64,000 nt of DNA from Polyporus tsugae (GCA_024305745.1 JAHRBS010000003.1:558001-622000), one strand, 5' to 3'; counted from the stretch's first letter, positions 38,007 to 51,655 are shown. Numbers and translations are program-made. The notes: generated by a model from the sequence alone, not told the origin.

Positions 38007-38877
38007 GACTGCTCAGGGTGAAGGGACTAGGGAAGAGGGTGGAGAAAGAGCCCGTCCAGTCGTTTGTGCCCGAAACGCCGGGCCTTCTCAGCGGCTTAGT
38101 CATCAAGCGTTCAGTTTGGAGGCGCTTACATAATATGCAATGTTCTCAACTTCCAAACTTTTTATGTTTGCCTGCAGCTGACTTTCATCACTATCATTGC
38201 TGCTGCTGTTGCTACGAGCCTTCCTTACGCCGCCATCTCGACGACGGTCTCTCACATGAAGCTTTCGGCCAACCATACGAACTCCTTGTTGCGGAGCCTG
38301 GAGCCCTACATTTTGTTATGTGTCATTGACAGTCGTTCTGAGAAGCATTAAACTATCTGCCAAGCTATGAATACCGCCAACTTTCATACATAGCACCGTT
38401 TCCCGGAACCAGTGGCGCCAGAGCTCCGGAAATGAACGTGATGAAGGAGCTCCTCCGGTTCCGAAGAACGCTGAAGAGACTCGGAGCAGGTTCCAATTGT
38501 GGAGACAAGTGGATGTCAAAGGAAGTGGAGGGAAATCGCGGATATTTCGACTGCGAAATGAGTACGTACAGATGTGTTGGGGCTCTGAGGCAGAGAGCCA
38601 TACGCGTTTCGCTGGTGGTGGTGGTGGTGCAGGCTTATGTATGTCCATGTTTTTGTGGATACGTCGAGTCGACTTCGAGAGTGCCGGTGTCCTCCGCGCA
38701 CAGAAGCGTCTCATTGGTGGAGGGTTCGTCGTTCTCTGTGGCCCCTCTCATTTCCAAAGTAGTAGTCGTCAGCCAAGACGGTGGGCCCCCGAAGGATCCA
38801 AAAATCAGCTCAAAAGTGACAGAGCTACTCTGCAGTTCCGTCTGAGCCTGTCAGCCTGAGGAATGTTCGGGCGATGT
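38007..38877. other. spacer upstream of PHF5A
   Basis: About 870 bases between two minus-strand genes, with short GCT/GGT triplet runs near 38195-38215 and 38610-38630. No gene is supported; the open frames look like shadows of low-complexity sequence. Confidence 0.45.
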
Positions 38878-40737
38878 TTATTCTACCAGCTCCTTCACTA
38901 CAGGTACCTCCTCTACACCAGTGTCTGGGTGACTCTCCGTGGTGACGTCCGGCATAGCAGCCCCGACGTCGTCGCCCTTCTCCGCCCTATCCGCCAGCTC
39001 TATATCCATATCCTCGTCTTCGCGGGTGCTGCCACTCCAGTAGTACGTGTTGCTAAGGTCGTCGTCCTGGAAATCGGAGCCGAGCGACCCTGGGCCGACG
39101 AACCCCTCCCCGAGCGAACCCACGACGCGGGCGAAGGCTACAGACCCTCCGCCGTCGAACGTTCCTGTGGAGAGGTGGAGAGGGTCGTTGGTGCTGAGCT
39201 TGAGGGAGCGCTGGTTGGCGGTTTGCAGGTCGAAGAGGAACCGCGAGACGAGGACTGCCGTAATCCTAGATCCGGGCGGTTGATCACGTCAATGTCTGCT
39301 GCGCAGACGCGGACACCGCGAGCGGACGTACTGATCCTCGAAGAGGGCGATGTTGCTGATCAGATGGCCAAATGTCTGAAGAAGGAAGTGAGTCGCTAGC
39401 CTGCAACGGCCCGTGACGGTCAAGGGCTTACTGCAGAGAGGGTGAAGGCAAGGTGCAGAACGTTGAGGCTCAGCAACACCCTAATGCGTTGCGCGATCAG
39501 CCAAGGAAGACACAAGTATGAAGGGTTGACACGCACAAGAAGTACAGGATACCTGTACATGACGACAGTGTCAGATTACGAGCTCAGGAAGGAAAAGCCA
39601 GACGAGGGAAAATACCATCACGAAGCATTATGGTCGATAATGACCAGCGCGACTTGAGTTTGAACTTGGAGAGGGCGTCCCTTCTTCCCAGAGTTGCCCA
39701 AGTTACGACAAGTAGAATCGTATCCGTCGTGATTAGACATGTGCGCGATGAGATGACCACTATGATAGGCCATGAATAAACACTTGTTGGCCGCTGTTAC
39801 AGTCACGACGTGAAATGTTACATCTTGTGGTTTATGCAGGTCAGTAGCGCTTGGATGAGACATCCAAGACACAGACACACTTACTTCTTGGCAAGCTCCG
39901 GTGTCAAGTTCGTGGTTGAGATGCATCCAAAGTCCGGGTCGCTAAACCCGGTAAGACCGAAGCGGAATTGGGCCTGGAAAAAGAACGTTCCATGCTCAGA
40001 TGGCACATGCTCAACGCAATGCACTGAGACACATACGTAGTTTATTCCCGCAGGGACGGCCGCAAGGAGGAAGAGGAATATTGCGAGCATGCGACTCCTG
40101 CTTAGGGCGTATGCACGAAGTCCCGAGAATGCTGTGGGCCTGTTGTCAGCTTGCCGGCAAGATCAAATCACTGTAGGGACGACGCACTCGCCCAAATTAT
40201 GTATTGTGTATAGGATATAGCAGCAAATACCTTATAGTACGCTGGGCAGCTGGGTATCATGAGCAGAGCCCGGCTCGACAAGAGAAGGAGGAATAGATAC
40301 CTCTAAACCATGAAGTCCAAGTCAGCGCGAAGCGGGAGTGGCGACAAAGTAGCACACACCTGATCAGAGATCTTCCCGAGCTGCGCCAAGCCCATTATGT
40401 TCCACACAAGGGTGACATATCGGTTTGCAAAGAAGAGGACGGAGGCGCCTGTGTATTTGTGGGTCCAGAACAAATTCACCTCCCGATGGAACGTGATAAC
40501 ATAATCATAGATGAGGAAGCCTGGAGAACAAACACTTCAATTGAGTCCGTTGCTCTGAAGGTGTGTTGTAGAACATACATGTTGCCCCAATGATGCAGTG
40601 ATATGATTGATAGCTGTGCACGCGACATCATGAATATCTGTACATATCAGGGGACTCATAGGCGAAAAGAGATAGACGTACAGGACACCAGCAAGTGCTA
40701 TCAGCTCCGCGGCGGCGGAATCGGACTGAGAGGACAT
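38878..40737 (-). CDS. DUF6533 multi-pass membrane protein (copy C)
   Basis: Third DUF6533 paralogue, on the opposite strand. It begins MSSQSDSAAAELIALAG at 40737, sharing its first six residues with copy B. The signature exon reads GFLIYDYVITFHREVNLFWT then GASVLFFANRYVTLVWNI (~40525-40400). Hydrophobic middle exons follow, including a helix near 40090-40040. The conserved tail RITAVLVSRFLFDLQTANQR lies at ~39270-39210. A long acidic C-terminus (SDFQDDDLSNTYYWSG, ending VVKELVE) stops at 38878. Domain order matches copies A and B. Function unknown. Exon borders between 39300 and 40000 are approximate. Confidence 0.75.
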
Positions 40738-42154
40738 CGCTGAACCATTCGCAGGGAGAGAACTGGAGGGTGCGATGGCGAGGGTCGCACTAGTGCGTCA
40801 GCGTAAGGCGGCCCAGTTTTATGTTGAAGTTCGGGTAATGTGCGGAGAACGTCAACGGCCGAATCACGCTGGAGGACCGATACGCAATTCGTTGACAGGC
40901 AGCGCTCGCCTCGAAGCTGCTACATAACTTACGTTAACCCGGTGATCCAAGGGTGATCTTCGTATGATTCTTGAAATGTAAATCATCGTCATACTGTGCA
41001 GCTTCCAGGCGCCATATAGACGCCATGATGCGGAGATTCCTAACCAACTCATCTCAGTTGGAACAACGAGCTAGACTTGAAGACGGATAAAGACCTGAGG
41101 GAAAGAAATTACAGTGATTAGCAATGACCCGAGATACGTAAGTATGGTTAGAATTTGACCTACTCCCCGCTGCGCCAGGATTGCTTCCGTCCGGCGACTC
41201 CGAGGCCGGAGCGCATCGGTGGATCGGCCAACCAATATAACCTTCTTGGGGCACGTAGATGTACATGCAGGACGCCGTAGTTAGCAAAGAAGCCAGATCC
41301 ATAGAGCGTGGCCTGCCGCCTGTTGCAGCGTCCTTACCTTATGAAAGGACCAAAATCTCAGAGCCCCCGACATTCTATGCTGTGCCTCGCTTGGCTCGCC
41401 CGGGCAGACCCCGAGGCGGATCAGTCATGGTTGTCCTTGGTTGTCCTTAGATTGCTGACAATGTTTAGCTGCAGTGCCTAGCACTGACCTGGACGGGACC
41501 AGGTTGAGTGCCCAGCATCCAATACTGATCTCTGATCTGCTGGTTCGTCGTCTCAAATGGTCTTTCTCAGCCTCGACATCCTTCGCGCGGACTAACTTGC
41601 TGTATCTATGAAGGGCTGCTTGTCATCCCACCAGCTCCGTTAGCAAACTCGAAGTTAACAAGCGTGGACAGCAATTCCCGTCCTTCCGTATGTCTGGAAA
41701 TAGGCCGGGACACATTGGGCATAATATTCCCGGATGTTATCTGAGGATCTGCCCAGGTCGGTAGAAAAACCGTCGTCGCTACTTCGCCGCTGCATCTCCC
41801 CGTTGTCGGTGACCGTCTTCTCGACGGTGTCCGTTCAGACGCGCGAAAGTAGACATCTGACGAGTCTGGCGATATTCTATCCGCGCAGCGTCCAGGCGCG
41901 TCGCATGACATGTGTATTGGAAACGCACTTCCCAAACCCTCCCGACATTGATGCGCACCGTTCCCGCCATCGGCAAAATATCCGCTCTACGGAAGCTCAG
42001 TGCGCCCTCACAACGGACATCATGAGCTCTCGTATTGTCCCCAGCCGAGGGTACGTGGATGCGTATAAGAAGAAACGGGTGGCATTCCCGGTCCCTCAGC
42101 CTCAGGACCACACATCCCTGGACTTGTTAAAGACGTGACCCCCCAGAAAGCCCC
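40738..42154. other. divergent spacer upstream of GH45 gene
   Basis: About 1.4 kb between the DUF6533 copy C start and the endoglucanase start. Minus and plus open frames at 41600-42140 have no family-like sequence. A TATA-like element lies at its right end. Confidence 0.45.
42064..42068 (+). promoter_or_regulatory. TATA-like element upstream of GH45 gene
   Basis: TATAA about 87 bases before the start codon at 42155, a usual position for fungal secreted-enzyme promoters. Confidence 0.35.
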
Positions 42155-42981
42155 ATGGCGAACAAGCTCCTCCTCTTCGTCGAGTTCGTCGCCGTCGCGA
42201 CGATAGCCAGCTGCGTCACCCTCCCGGACAAGCGTGCCACAGGCGGCTACGTCCAGAACACGTCCGGCGGCGCGTCCTTCACGCACTACTCTGGGTGCTC
42301 CCAGCCAGGTACGTGCGCCACACGCACGCTCTTTCCTCACCCCCAACGCTAAGCTCTCTTTCTTTTCCTCTTCCTGCTTGAACCCGAACTCGGCAGCGTG
42401 CGGCATCGCCGCGAACGGCTACACCGCCGCCGTGAGCCAGCTCGCGTTCGGGTCGTCGCCAGGCCTCGGGCCCGGGGACGCGTGCGGCCGGTGCTTTGCC
42501 GTCACCGCGAACGCGGACCCGTACTCGCCCGCGTTCATGGGCCCGTTCAGCACGATCATCGTCAAGGTCACCGACCTCTGCCCGGCCGCAGGGAACCAGG
42601 AGTGGTGCAGCCAGTCGACGAGCAACGCGAACAACCAGCACAATGAGCCTGTCCAGTACGTGTCGGACGTTTCATCCGGGACGAGGGACTCACCCCGAAC
42701 GATCGTCGTTTGTACAGCTTCGACATATGCGAGGACACGGGAGGCGCGAACGTGTTCTTCCCCTCCGGCCATGGCGCCCTTACGGGGACGTACACCGAGG
42801 TGTCATGCAGCGAGTGGTCGGGATCCGACGGGAGCTCCCTCTGGAACGGCTCGTGCATCAAGGGTGAATCTGCCGGACTTTGGCCGTCCGTTGGATGTGG
42901 CAACCAAGGTCAGTCTGCAGTTCGAATCCGATGCTACGAAGAAGCGACGCGACTCACGTTTCTTTAGGCACCGCGCCCTGA
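42155..42981 (+). CDS. secreted endo-beta-1,4-glucanase, GH45 subfamily C
   Basis: Extracellular endoglucanase acting on cellulose or beta-glucan, very like the single-domain GH45 enzymes of white-rot fungi. The signal peptide MANKLLLFVEFVAVATIAS is followed by a short pro-like stretch and GGYVQNTSGGASFTHYSGC. Conserved blocks are ACGIAANGYTAAVSQLAFG, GPGDACGRCFAVTANADPYS, VKVTDLCPAAGNQEWC, HFDICEDTGGANVFFPSGHG and VSCSEWSGSDGSSLWNG. It ends CGNQGTAP at 42979-42981 after the last intron. Three introns (at ~42306, ~42657 and ~42909) splice in frame. About 205 residues, with paired Cys for disulfides and no carbohydrate-binding module or linker. Fold-related expansins share the double-psi barrel, but the overall match is to GH45. 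Confidence 0.92.
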
Positions 42982-43269
42982 GGCCTGAGCGGTTGGGCAT
43001 TCGTCGGGCCTGTTTCCGCGTAATGCACTCGGATCATAAACGCGTGCGGAACGTAGCTACGGCTGGAAAATGCTCGGAAACTGAGTGTACTCACCCGCAA
43101 CCCCGATGTCATACAGCCACCTTTGAATTATTCGCGATGCACGGGGACACCCACCACGAGGCTGAGAGAAAATGAGTGAGCAATTCCTACACCGATTTCG
43201 CTCCGTGGAGCGCTCTAGAGTGTTGTTGTACAGCAAGGGGCATTCTTCTTCACCCCACATCACCGGAAT

Positions 43270-45016
43270 CTACAACCCGTTCTCCGCAAGGACCTCCTCG
43301 ATGCTCTTCACGAAGACATCCACGATCGTCTCAACCTCCTCCTTTGTGACATTGTACGCGGGCGAGAGCATGTTGTGGTTCCCCTTCGTGCCCTCGATGT
43401 TCGACCCGCCCGTGAAGCCCATGACGATCAGCCCGTTCTCGAACGCGCGCGCCTGCACATCCATCGCAAACGTCTTGCCCGCGTACCCCTTCTCCGCCGC
43501 CGCCGGCACTTCGAACTCCCATTCGACAGCCCACCACGCCGCGCCGCCGCGGATGTCGAACACGTACGGCGCGGCGCGGGCGTTCGGGCCCGTGAGACGA
43601 GCGCGGAGCAGCGCGCCGAGGTGTGCGCCCTTCTCGTTGATGTTCGCGAGGAGATTTTCCTCCTCGATCACTTTTTGAACGGCGAGCGCGCCTGCGCACG
43701 CGATGGGGTGCGCCTGGTAGGTGTGGCCGTGCTTCCAGAAGCCGGCGTTGTCTCGGACGCCGTCGGCGATCCGCTGCGACATGAGCACCGCGCCGATCGA
43801 AACGTACCTGGGTTGAAGTCGGAGTCAATATGTGTCCTATTTTATATCGGGGGCATTGATGGAGAACGCACTCACCCTCCGCCGAGACCCTTTGCAACCG
43901 CTTGAATATCAGGAGCGATGCCGTCACCGTAGCTCTCCCAAGCATGCAGGGTGCCCATACCTACATATCGTGACGAATGTATCAGACCTATGCAAAGGGG
44001 GAAGGAAATAGACTTACGGCCCATGCCACTCATGACCTCGTCGAGAATGAAAAGTGCGCCGTACTTGTCGCAGACGGACTTCATCGCCTTGAAATAACCC
44101 TTCGGTGCCGCTACCACACCTGTCGTCGCGCCAACAACAGTCTCTGCGACAACTGTGAATAATCGATAAACACAAATGAGCGCATATAACTGCACAAGAT
44201 TAGACCACTCGCATCCAATGACCGTATCCGGGCCCAGTTCCAAGAACTTGTCCTCCAGCTCCTTCCTAAGCCGCTCTACGTACTCCTCTTCGCTCTCCTC
44301 CTTGCCCTTGAACCGCGCCGTGTACGCCGGTGAAACATGGTGGAAAGACTGCTCGTTGAGGAGGGAAAGGTACGGCGCCCGTCGTATGGGGTGGTACGCA
44401 AGCGAGAGGGTGCCGACCGTGTTACCGTGGTAGGAGAGCTTGCGCGCGATGAAGTTCGTCCGCTGTGGCTGGCCGGTCTCGTAGAAGTACTGGCGCGCGG
44501 TCTTAATGACCCCCTCCATTGCCTCAGAGCCTGCCGACGCAGCGCGCAGAGCACGTCGACAATAGACGGTATGAAAGCGCTACTCGCGATCGGAGTGCGA
44601 TGAGAGGGACGTACCGCCCGAGACAAATCCCACCGCGCCGAATGCGCCCTTACTGGTTGCGACCAGATAATGCGCGAGCTCCTCCGCGATGTCGTTTGAC
44701 AGTTGCATGTTGTATACATCTATATATGCGTTCCGATCCGAGCTCAATCGTCTGCTCGCGGCTACCAGGGGGGGAAGGCGCACTCACAAGACATCTTATC
44801 CACCTGATCCCTGATCGCCTGCCTGACCTTCGGGTGCCCATTCCCAATGCACGTCACCGCGGCACCGCCGACCGCGTCGATGAGCCTCTTGCCGTCCTCG
44901 AGCGTCACATAGATGCCCTCTGCGGAGGACGCGACAGGCGGGCGCCAGGGCGTGCGGTGAAGGATCGCGGTCGGGCGCGTGCCGTACTTCGCGTCTCCAT
45001 TGGTAGTTGCGGACAT
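43270..45016 (-). CDS. class-III PLP-dependent aminotransferase
   Basis: Cytosolic or mitochondrial omega-aminotransferase family enzyme that moves an amino group from an amine or omega-amino acid to a keto acid. The start MSATTNGDAKYGTRPTAIL at 45016 leads to YVTLEDGKRLIDAVGGAAV and GNGHPKVRQAI. Next come GFVSGGSEAMEGVIKTAR and LSYHGNTVGTLSLA. The cofactor pocket shows ALFILDEVMSGMGR, with the PLP-binding Asp, and the Schiff-base Lys in AVAKGLGGGYVSIGAV (~43880). The C-terminal exon (43270-43788) has HTYQAHPIACAGALAVQ and ends EEVLAENGL. All introns are short and in frame, and length is normal. The amino donor is not predictable. Confidence 0.92.
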
Positions 45017-45743
45017 GTCGGTCTTTGCTGAACGTCAGATGGGGCGGAGGGTGTCCGAGAGGAGAGGTGTTCCAGCTGGATTCACCGGCAGTCAGTACAG
45101 TACAGTCAGTGACCAGGATTTTCAGCCTCAGGCTCAGATTCGATCAGGGGAAGTGCAACGGTACACGGTACGGCGTGCCGTGCGCACCGTGTACGGAGTC
45201 CCGCCTCGCGCACGCGATCGTCGTCTTGTGCAGGCGAGGATCCCAAGTCTGCGATGACACGGGATGCCGAAGGGAGCGTAAGGTGTGCGGTCCGTTCTAC
45301 TCGACGCGGAGTGCGAAGACTCCCAGCCACGCGTCCGACCTACGTGACCAAAGAAAGATGTGTATGACTCGCCTCAGCAGATCTGCATATCTTTATTTCC
45401 CCCTCCACCCCTCGGTAGGCCCCCTCGGACGTCCGTTACTTATTTGCAAAGCATGACTAGAAGACCAGACACGAGGGTGATGCATAGTGGTAGAGAATGA
45501 GGTGCGTGTGACACAGGAAGACCGGACTACGGACCCGGCTTTGCGGCTTCGCGCATACAGATTCAGATCGTTTTCATCATGGCAACCACACAATGCAACA
45601 TGACGTAGATGCTGGCTATCCCCCTGTGCAGTCGTCGTGATAAGGTGCAGCCAACAATCATGTCCCCGTGCACGGACCACCTCTCTTTTCTCTGACCCGA
45701 AGCATCCCCAGATATATAGACCCATCCTTGCCTCACAACAACC
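45017..45743. other. divergent spacer between aminotransferase and HAD genes
   Basis: About 730 bases of shared upstream DNA with no supported gene. A TATATA lies at 45713-45718, only 26 bases before the HAD start, probably too close to act as its TATA box. Confidence 0.45.
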
Positions 45744-46791
45744 ATGGTCACTCAGAGAAGCATTGACCACCATACATTCGCCAAATACAAGGCCCTCGTC
45801 TTTGACTGTTACGGAACCCTAATCGTACGTGATACGTAGACTGCCATTGACAATTCAACCCCTTAATCAACCTCAATCGGTGCTCATGCTTCCTTTTCAT
45901 TGGCGATACACACTGTGAACTCCTAAACATACGAATCGTCGGACACGTACCGGAACGCGCGGCACCATCTGTGCACACGCCGAAACACAACAGGACTGGG
46001 AGACGGGGATCTACGACAGCCTCCGGCCGCTCTTCCAAAAGAGCGGCCAGCCCGCTGACCGGCAGGCAGTCATCGTCGTCTTCTCGTCCGTCGAACGCGA
46101 CCTCCAGGCGCAGTACCCCTCGGTGCTCTACTCGGACCTCCTCGCCAAGGTCTACACCACGCTCGAGGCGCGCCTGCAGAACAAGGAGCCGCCCCCGGAC
46201 GCCCTGCGGGACGACATCTCCTCCGAGACGACCGTCCTCTCCTCCGCGCATGACGGGAAGGGGACAATCCCAGTCGGAGCAGGTCCGGTGGGCACGTCCG
46301 CGGCGGCGCAGGAGGAGGGCACGAGCGCGGCGGAGACGTTTGCGGGGAGCGTTGAGCGGTGGCCACCCTTTTCGGACACGATCGATGCGCTCGCGGCACT
46401 GTCGAAACACTTCAAGCTCGTCATCTTGTCGAACATCGACCGGGCGACGATCGCCAAGACGAGGAAGCTCATGGAGGGTCCTGGGGGATTCGAATTCGAC
46501 GCGGTGTACACGGCGGAGGAGGTCGGCGCGTACAAGCCTGCCCCGGAGATGCTGGGGTATGCGTTGGCGCGGCTGAAGGAGAAATTCGGGATCAAGCAGG
46601 AGGAGGTGCTGATGACGGCGCAGAGTGTGTTTCACGATATCGTGCCGGCGAAGAGGAGGGGGATCGCGACGGCGTGGATCAACAGGGAGGGAGGGGTCAC
46701 CGGATTGGATGGTGTCCAAGGCGAGGAGGCTATGTTCGTGTTCCCGACGTTGGGTGCCATGGCAGAAGTGATCGAGCAGTCGAGTGGATAG
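45744..46791 (+). CDS. HAD-superfamily hydrolase, 2-haloacid dehalogenase-like
   Basis: Haloacid dehalogenase-fold hydrolase of the type II dehalogenase group. The start is MVTQRSIDHHTFAKYKALVF (45744, context ACCATGG). Motif I is FDCYGTLI, with the nucleophilic Asp, at the end of exon 1. One ~160 nt intron leads to DWETGIYDSLRPLF and a long second exon. Motif II is KLVILSNID (~46430), the motif-III Lys is in GAYKPAPEM (~46530), and the last motif is HDIVPAKRRGIATAWINR (~46630). It ends EVIEQSSG at 46791. The cap region carries an Ala/Gly/Glu-rich insertion of ~45 residues (46220-46350) unusual for bacterial relatives. The Asp-Cys-Tyr-Gly-Thr form is common in fungi. Whether it dehalogenates or is a phosphatase is open. 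Confidence 0.88.
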
Positions 46792-47612
46792 CGTCTTGGA
46801 GCCGTATTAAAGAAGGAATAGCAGGAGAAGACCATAAGGATTTCGTTCGAGCAGGATAATATTTAGTCATTCCTGTTGTTTAGACGTGCATGGGTATACA
46901 GTAGCACAATATGGATTAGCAATCACCCACGTTGTTTGAAGACATACCTGCGTACGACTAAGTACAGGCAGCGACAAGCAAAACTACCAGCGAGCCTCCG
47001 GAGTCCGGAGTACCGCATCAGTCCGCAACTTTGACATCCCGTGAGATCCCGCCTATCCGAACACCCGTCTGCCATCCTCCCAAGCCCACCCTAAACCCGC
47101 CTGGCCCGTGCGTTCCTCCCCCAGTATAAGAACCCCGTCCGGACACTGTTGCAACTCATACTTACCTTGATGGCACGCGCCCCTTCATGGACCTCGGTTC
47201 GTGGGCCGTGGGGGCCTCTCATAGCACGGCGACCCTGTCCCCAGGGGGCCCTCGCGGTTTGTATGGGCTTCGGCTCATGCACCGTCTCAATATTTCCCTG
47301 TCCTGCTTCGGCCCTCGGGCTGGGCAGGCCATTTTTTATTGTCTCTACACTGTCCTAACCCTAACCCTAGTGTATCTCCTAATATGGAAATCATTTCGTA
47401 CTCTCCGATGTTTAGCAAGCTCGAACACATCTTGCAGGCAGTCGAATCAACCATCCCGAACTAGTAGGGATTGACTATTATGTAATTGTTGGGGGAATGG
47501 TGCATTTATCTATCACTGGGGAGGTGAAGTATCCTTTCTGTGCCGAAGAAACAGAGGTCCATGTTACATAGCGGAAGGTATGATAGGAAACAAAGCCTGA
47601 CATCTAATCCTA
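46792..47612. other. convergent spacer with interstitial telomere-like motif
   Basis: About 820 bases between the convergent HAD and Rpt4 genes. A short telomere-like run is at 47354-47370. No gene is supported. Confidence 0.45.
47354..47370. repeat. interstitial telomere-like repeat
   Basis: The stretch reads CCTAACCCTAACCCTAG, nearly three units of the fungal telomere repeat TTAGGG in reverse orientation, inside ordinary intergenic DNA. Confidence 0.6.
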
Positions 47613-49276
47613 CTATGCCGAATACTCAAGCTTGGCTGTAAAAGGAAGATAATGTCAATGTTATGTTGGGGTTGAGTATGGGGTAAGTAGGATACTTACT
47701 CTCATGCTTCTTCGACTCGCCCACTTTCCGTGCCGCCTTTGTGAGATCTTCCTGGATAACGTACTCACTGTAAATGTATTGATCAGCATCCCGCACGTAC
47801 ACAAGGGACAGTAGACGTACCGGTCGTCACGAATGGCGAACATGCCCGCCTCCGTCACCACATTCCGCAGATCAGCGCCATTAAAGCCGTCCGAGAGTTT
47901 GACGATCGCCTCGTAGTCGATGTCTCCGTGCTTGTTCACCGGCTGCGAGTGGATCTTTAGGATCTCCAGACGCGCCTGCTCGTTCGGCAGCGGGATCTCG
48001 ATCTTCCTGTCCAGACGACCAGGGCGGAGTAGCGCGGGGTCGAGCGTGTCCGGCCGGTTCGTCGCCATGATCAGCTTCGTCTGCCCCAGCGAGTCGAAGC
48101 CGTCCATCTGGTTTAGCAGCTGCATCCGCGCACCGACATGTCAGTGATGTGACACCCCTTCTCCCAACGTAACCCCGCACGACGCATGCAGAGGGCCGAG
48201 AGACGGGGACCCACCTCCATGAGCGTCCGCTGGATCTCGCGGTCCGCACTCGTGCCCTCGGAGAACCGCCTGCCGCCAATGGCATCGATCTCGTCCATGA
48301 AGATGACGCACGGCTCGTGCTCGCGCGCGTACCCGAACATCTCGCGCACGACACGTGCAGACTCGCCGATGTACTTGTCGACGATGGCGCTCGAGACGAC
48401 CTTGAGGAAGTTCGTGTTCAGCGTCGCGGCGACCGCGCGCGCGAGGAGAGTCTTGCCCGTCCCTGGGGGGCCGTAGAGCAGCACGCCTTTGGGCGGCTTG
48501 ATGCCGACGCGGACGAAGAGCTCGGGGTTGAGTAGGGGTAGCTCGATGACCTGCATAAGGGCAGTACCGGTTCGACGCAAGTGGTTGAGTTGGCCACCGC
48601 AAAGAAAAGAAGACAAGAAGGAAGACGCACCTCGCGCAACTCGCGCACCTGCTCGCCCAGACCACCAATACCAGCAAAGGTCGCTCCTCCGGGGTCCTCC
48701 AGACTCATCTTGTACACTAGTGGGTCGACTTCTCGTGGGAGGATGCGCATAATGGTGAGGGTGGTCATGTCGAGGCTGACGCGTGTGCCCATCTTGAGCT
48801 TCGCGACTGGCAGGGTGGGGCGGTAGGAGACGACATAACGGGGGCCCGACGAGGCCTTCACAATGACTACATAAGAGAAATCGCATTAGTAGAGGCCGGG
48901 ATGCGGGAAGGAAAGTATGTGAAGCACGCACATCGCTCGTCGTCTAGCTGCTTCATGACCTCTCCAATGATTTGGCCGACTGACTGTACGGCCTTGATGT
49001 CGTCCTCGGTCTTCTCAAAGTCCTTCTCGAGGTCCTTCAACGAGAACCGAACTGTTCACAGGCGTTCAGGATTCAGACACATCGACAATAGCCACGACGT
49101 ACGGTTCTTCAGGTTCTGGCTGCTGTTCTCATGTTGCCGCATTTTCTACGAAGTTGGTCAATTCCTACCACTGCAGCCAAACGTCGGGTGGCACACACCT
49201 CTCGGTAGCCCTTGAGGGCATCTTTCCTCCTCTGGTCGATTGTATGGGCCGACGTCGATGGTTGTGTTGAGCTCAT
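47613..49276 (-). CDS. RPT4: 26S proteasome regulatory ATPase Rpt4 (PSMC6)
   Basis: AAA-ATPase subunit of the 19S base ring that unfolds ubiquitinated substrates. The start [19 protein letters not shown] at 49276 is followed by the N-terminal coiled coil ([20 protein letters not shown]) and OB-fold segment ([33 protein letters not shown]). Walker A is GPPGTGKT (~48470). Walker B is [20 protein letters not shown] (~48320-48260). The second region of homology is [20 protein letters not shown] (~48070-48010). Then come [20 protein letters not shown] and, after introns, KLEYSA with stop at 47613. The sequence around [10 protein letters not shown] and the C-terminus identify Rpt4 rather than the other five Rpt subunits. 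At least six introns splice in frame. Confidence 0.95.
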
Positions 49277-49423
49277 TGAGGTAGATGTAGTAGGAGGAAA
49301 GACGTAAGCCAGGCCGCGATTTGACCACGGGAACGCGCGTCGTACTTAAGCTCTGATGACGCGTCGAGCCTTATGTACCTTTTTGATTCCTCAATATAGT
49401 GCCCTGGGTTACATAGTCTTTGT

Positions 49424-49507
49424 GGCCTGGTGGTCTAGTAGTATGATTCCTTCTTAGGGATTTGTTCCATTTGGAGGAGGTCCCGGGTTCAATTCCCGGC
49501 CAGGCCC
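49424..49507 (+). tRNA. tRNA-Pro (anticodon AGG) with 12-base intron
   Basis: Cloverleaf drawn by hand. The 7-bp acceptor stem pairs GGCCTGG (49424-49430) with CCAGGCC (49500-49506). The D-arm A box is TGGTCTAGTAGTATGA. The anticodon loop is TTAGGG with AGG at 49456-49458. The anticodon stem pairs CCTTC with GGAGG, including one G-T pair. The T arm is CCGGG-TTCAATT-CCCGG, with the B box. A 12-base intron occupies 49460-49471, one base after the anticodon, the canonical position. It lies in the divergent spacer between Rpt4 and the aldo-keto reductase. Confidence 0.92.
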
Positions 49508-49732
49508 GTCGCGGTGTGCTCCCGTTGTTTTTGTTATTCCCTTTGCCCAGGCAACTTGAACGTGGCTTGCCCCACTTCGCAGTTATGTAAAATGTATGCC
49601 ATGACCCAGAAGATCGCGTTTGGTGAGTTGATGTCTCAAATTTTGTCGGTGTCGAACGGCTGACAAATACCTAAGGATCATGGTCGGAGTTCTGCATAGA
49701 CGGGACGGGGCTTGCGAATCCCACACAGACCA

Positions 49733-49740
49733 TATTTAAA
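49733..49740 (+). promoter_or_regulatory. TATA-like element upstream of aldo-keto reductase
   Basis: TATTTAAA about 88-95 bases before the start codon at 49828; a plausible core promoter. Confidence 0.35.
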
Positions 49741-49827
49741 CCTCGGTGCACTCCTCAGGCTCGATTTTGAGTTCACACCACTCCCCTCGTATCTCTAACC
49801 TCCTTGAGACGGCAAAAAAGATTGAAA

Positions 49828-51531
<1,704 letters not shown>

Positions 51532-51655
51532 ACGTCGAGAGCACGCACGAAACAACGATCCCTACTGAAGTCCTGGAGTTGTATGATAAGCTTATCGTCA
51601 GTCAAACCAACAAAGAAAGAGCGGAGAAATAGCAATGTTGTATCAGTATTACATA

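Noticed and set aside
42905..42930. tRNA-like GTTCGAATCC motif
   Set aside because: It lies in the last intron of the GH45 gene and no acceptor or anticodon stem can be drawn around it.
45713..45718. TATATA directly upstream of the HAD gene
   Set aside because: Only 26 bases before the ATG, which would leave almost no 5' UTR; probably not the working TATA box.
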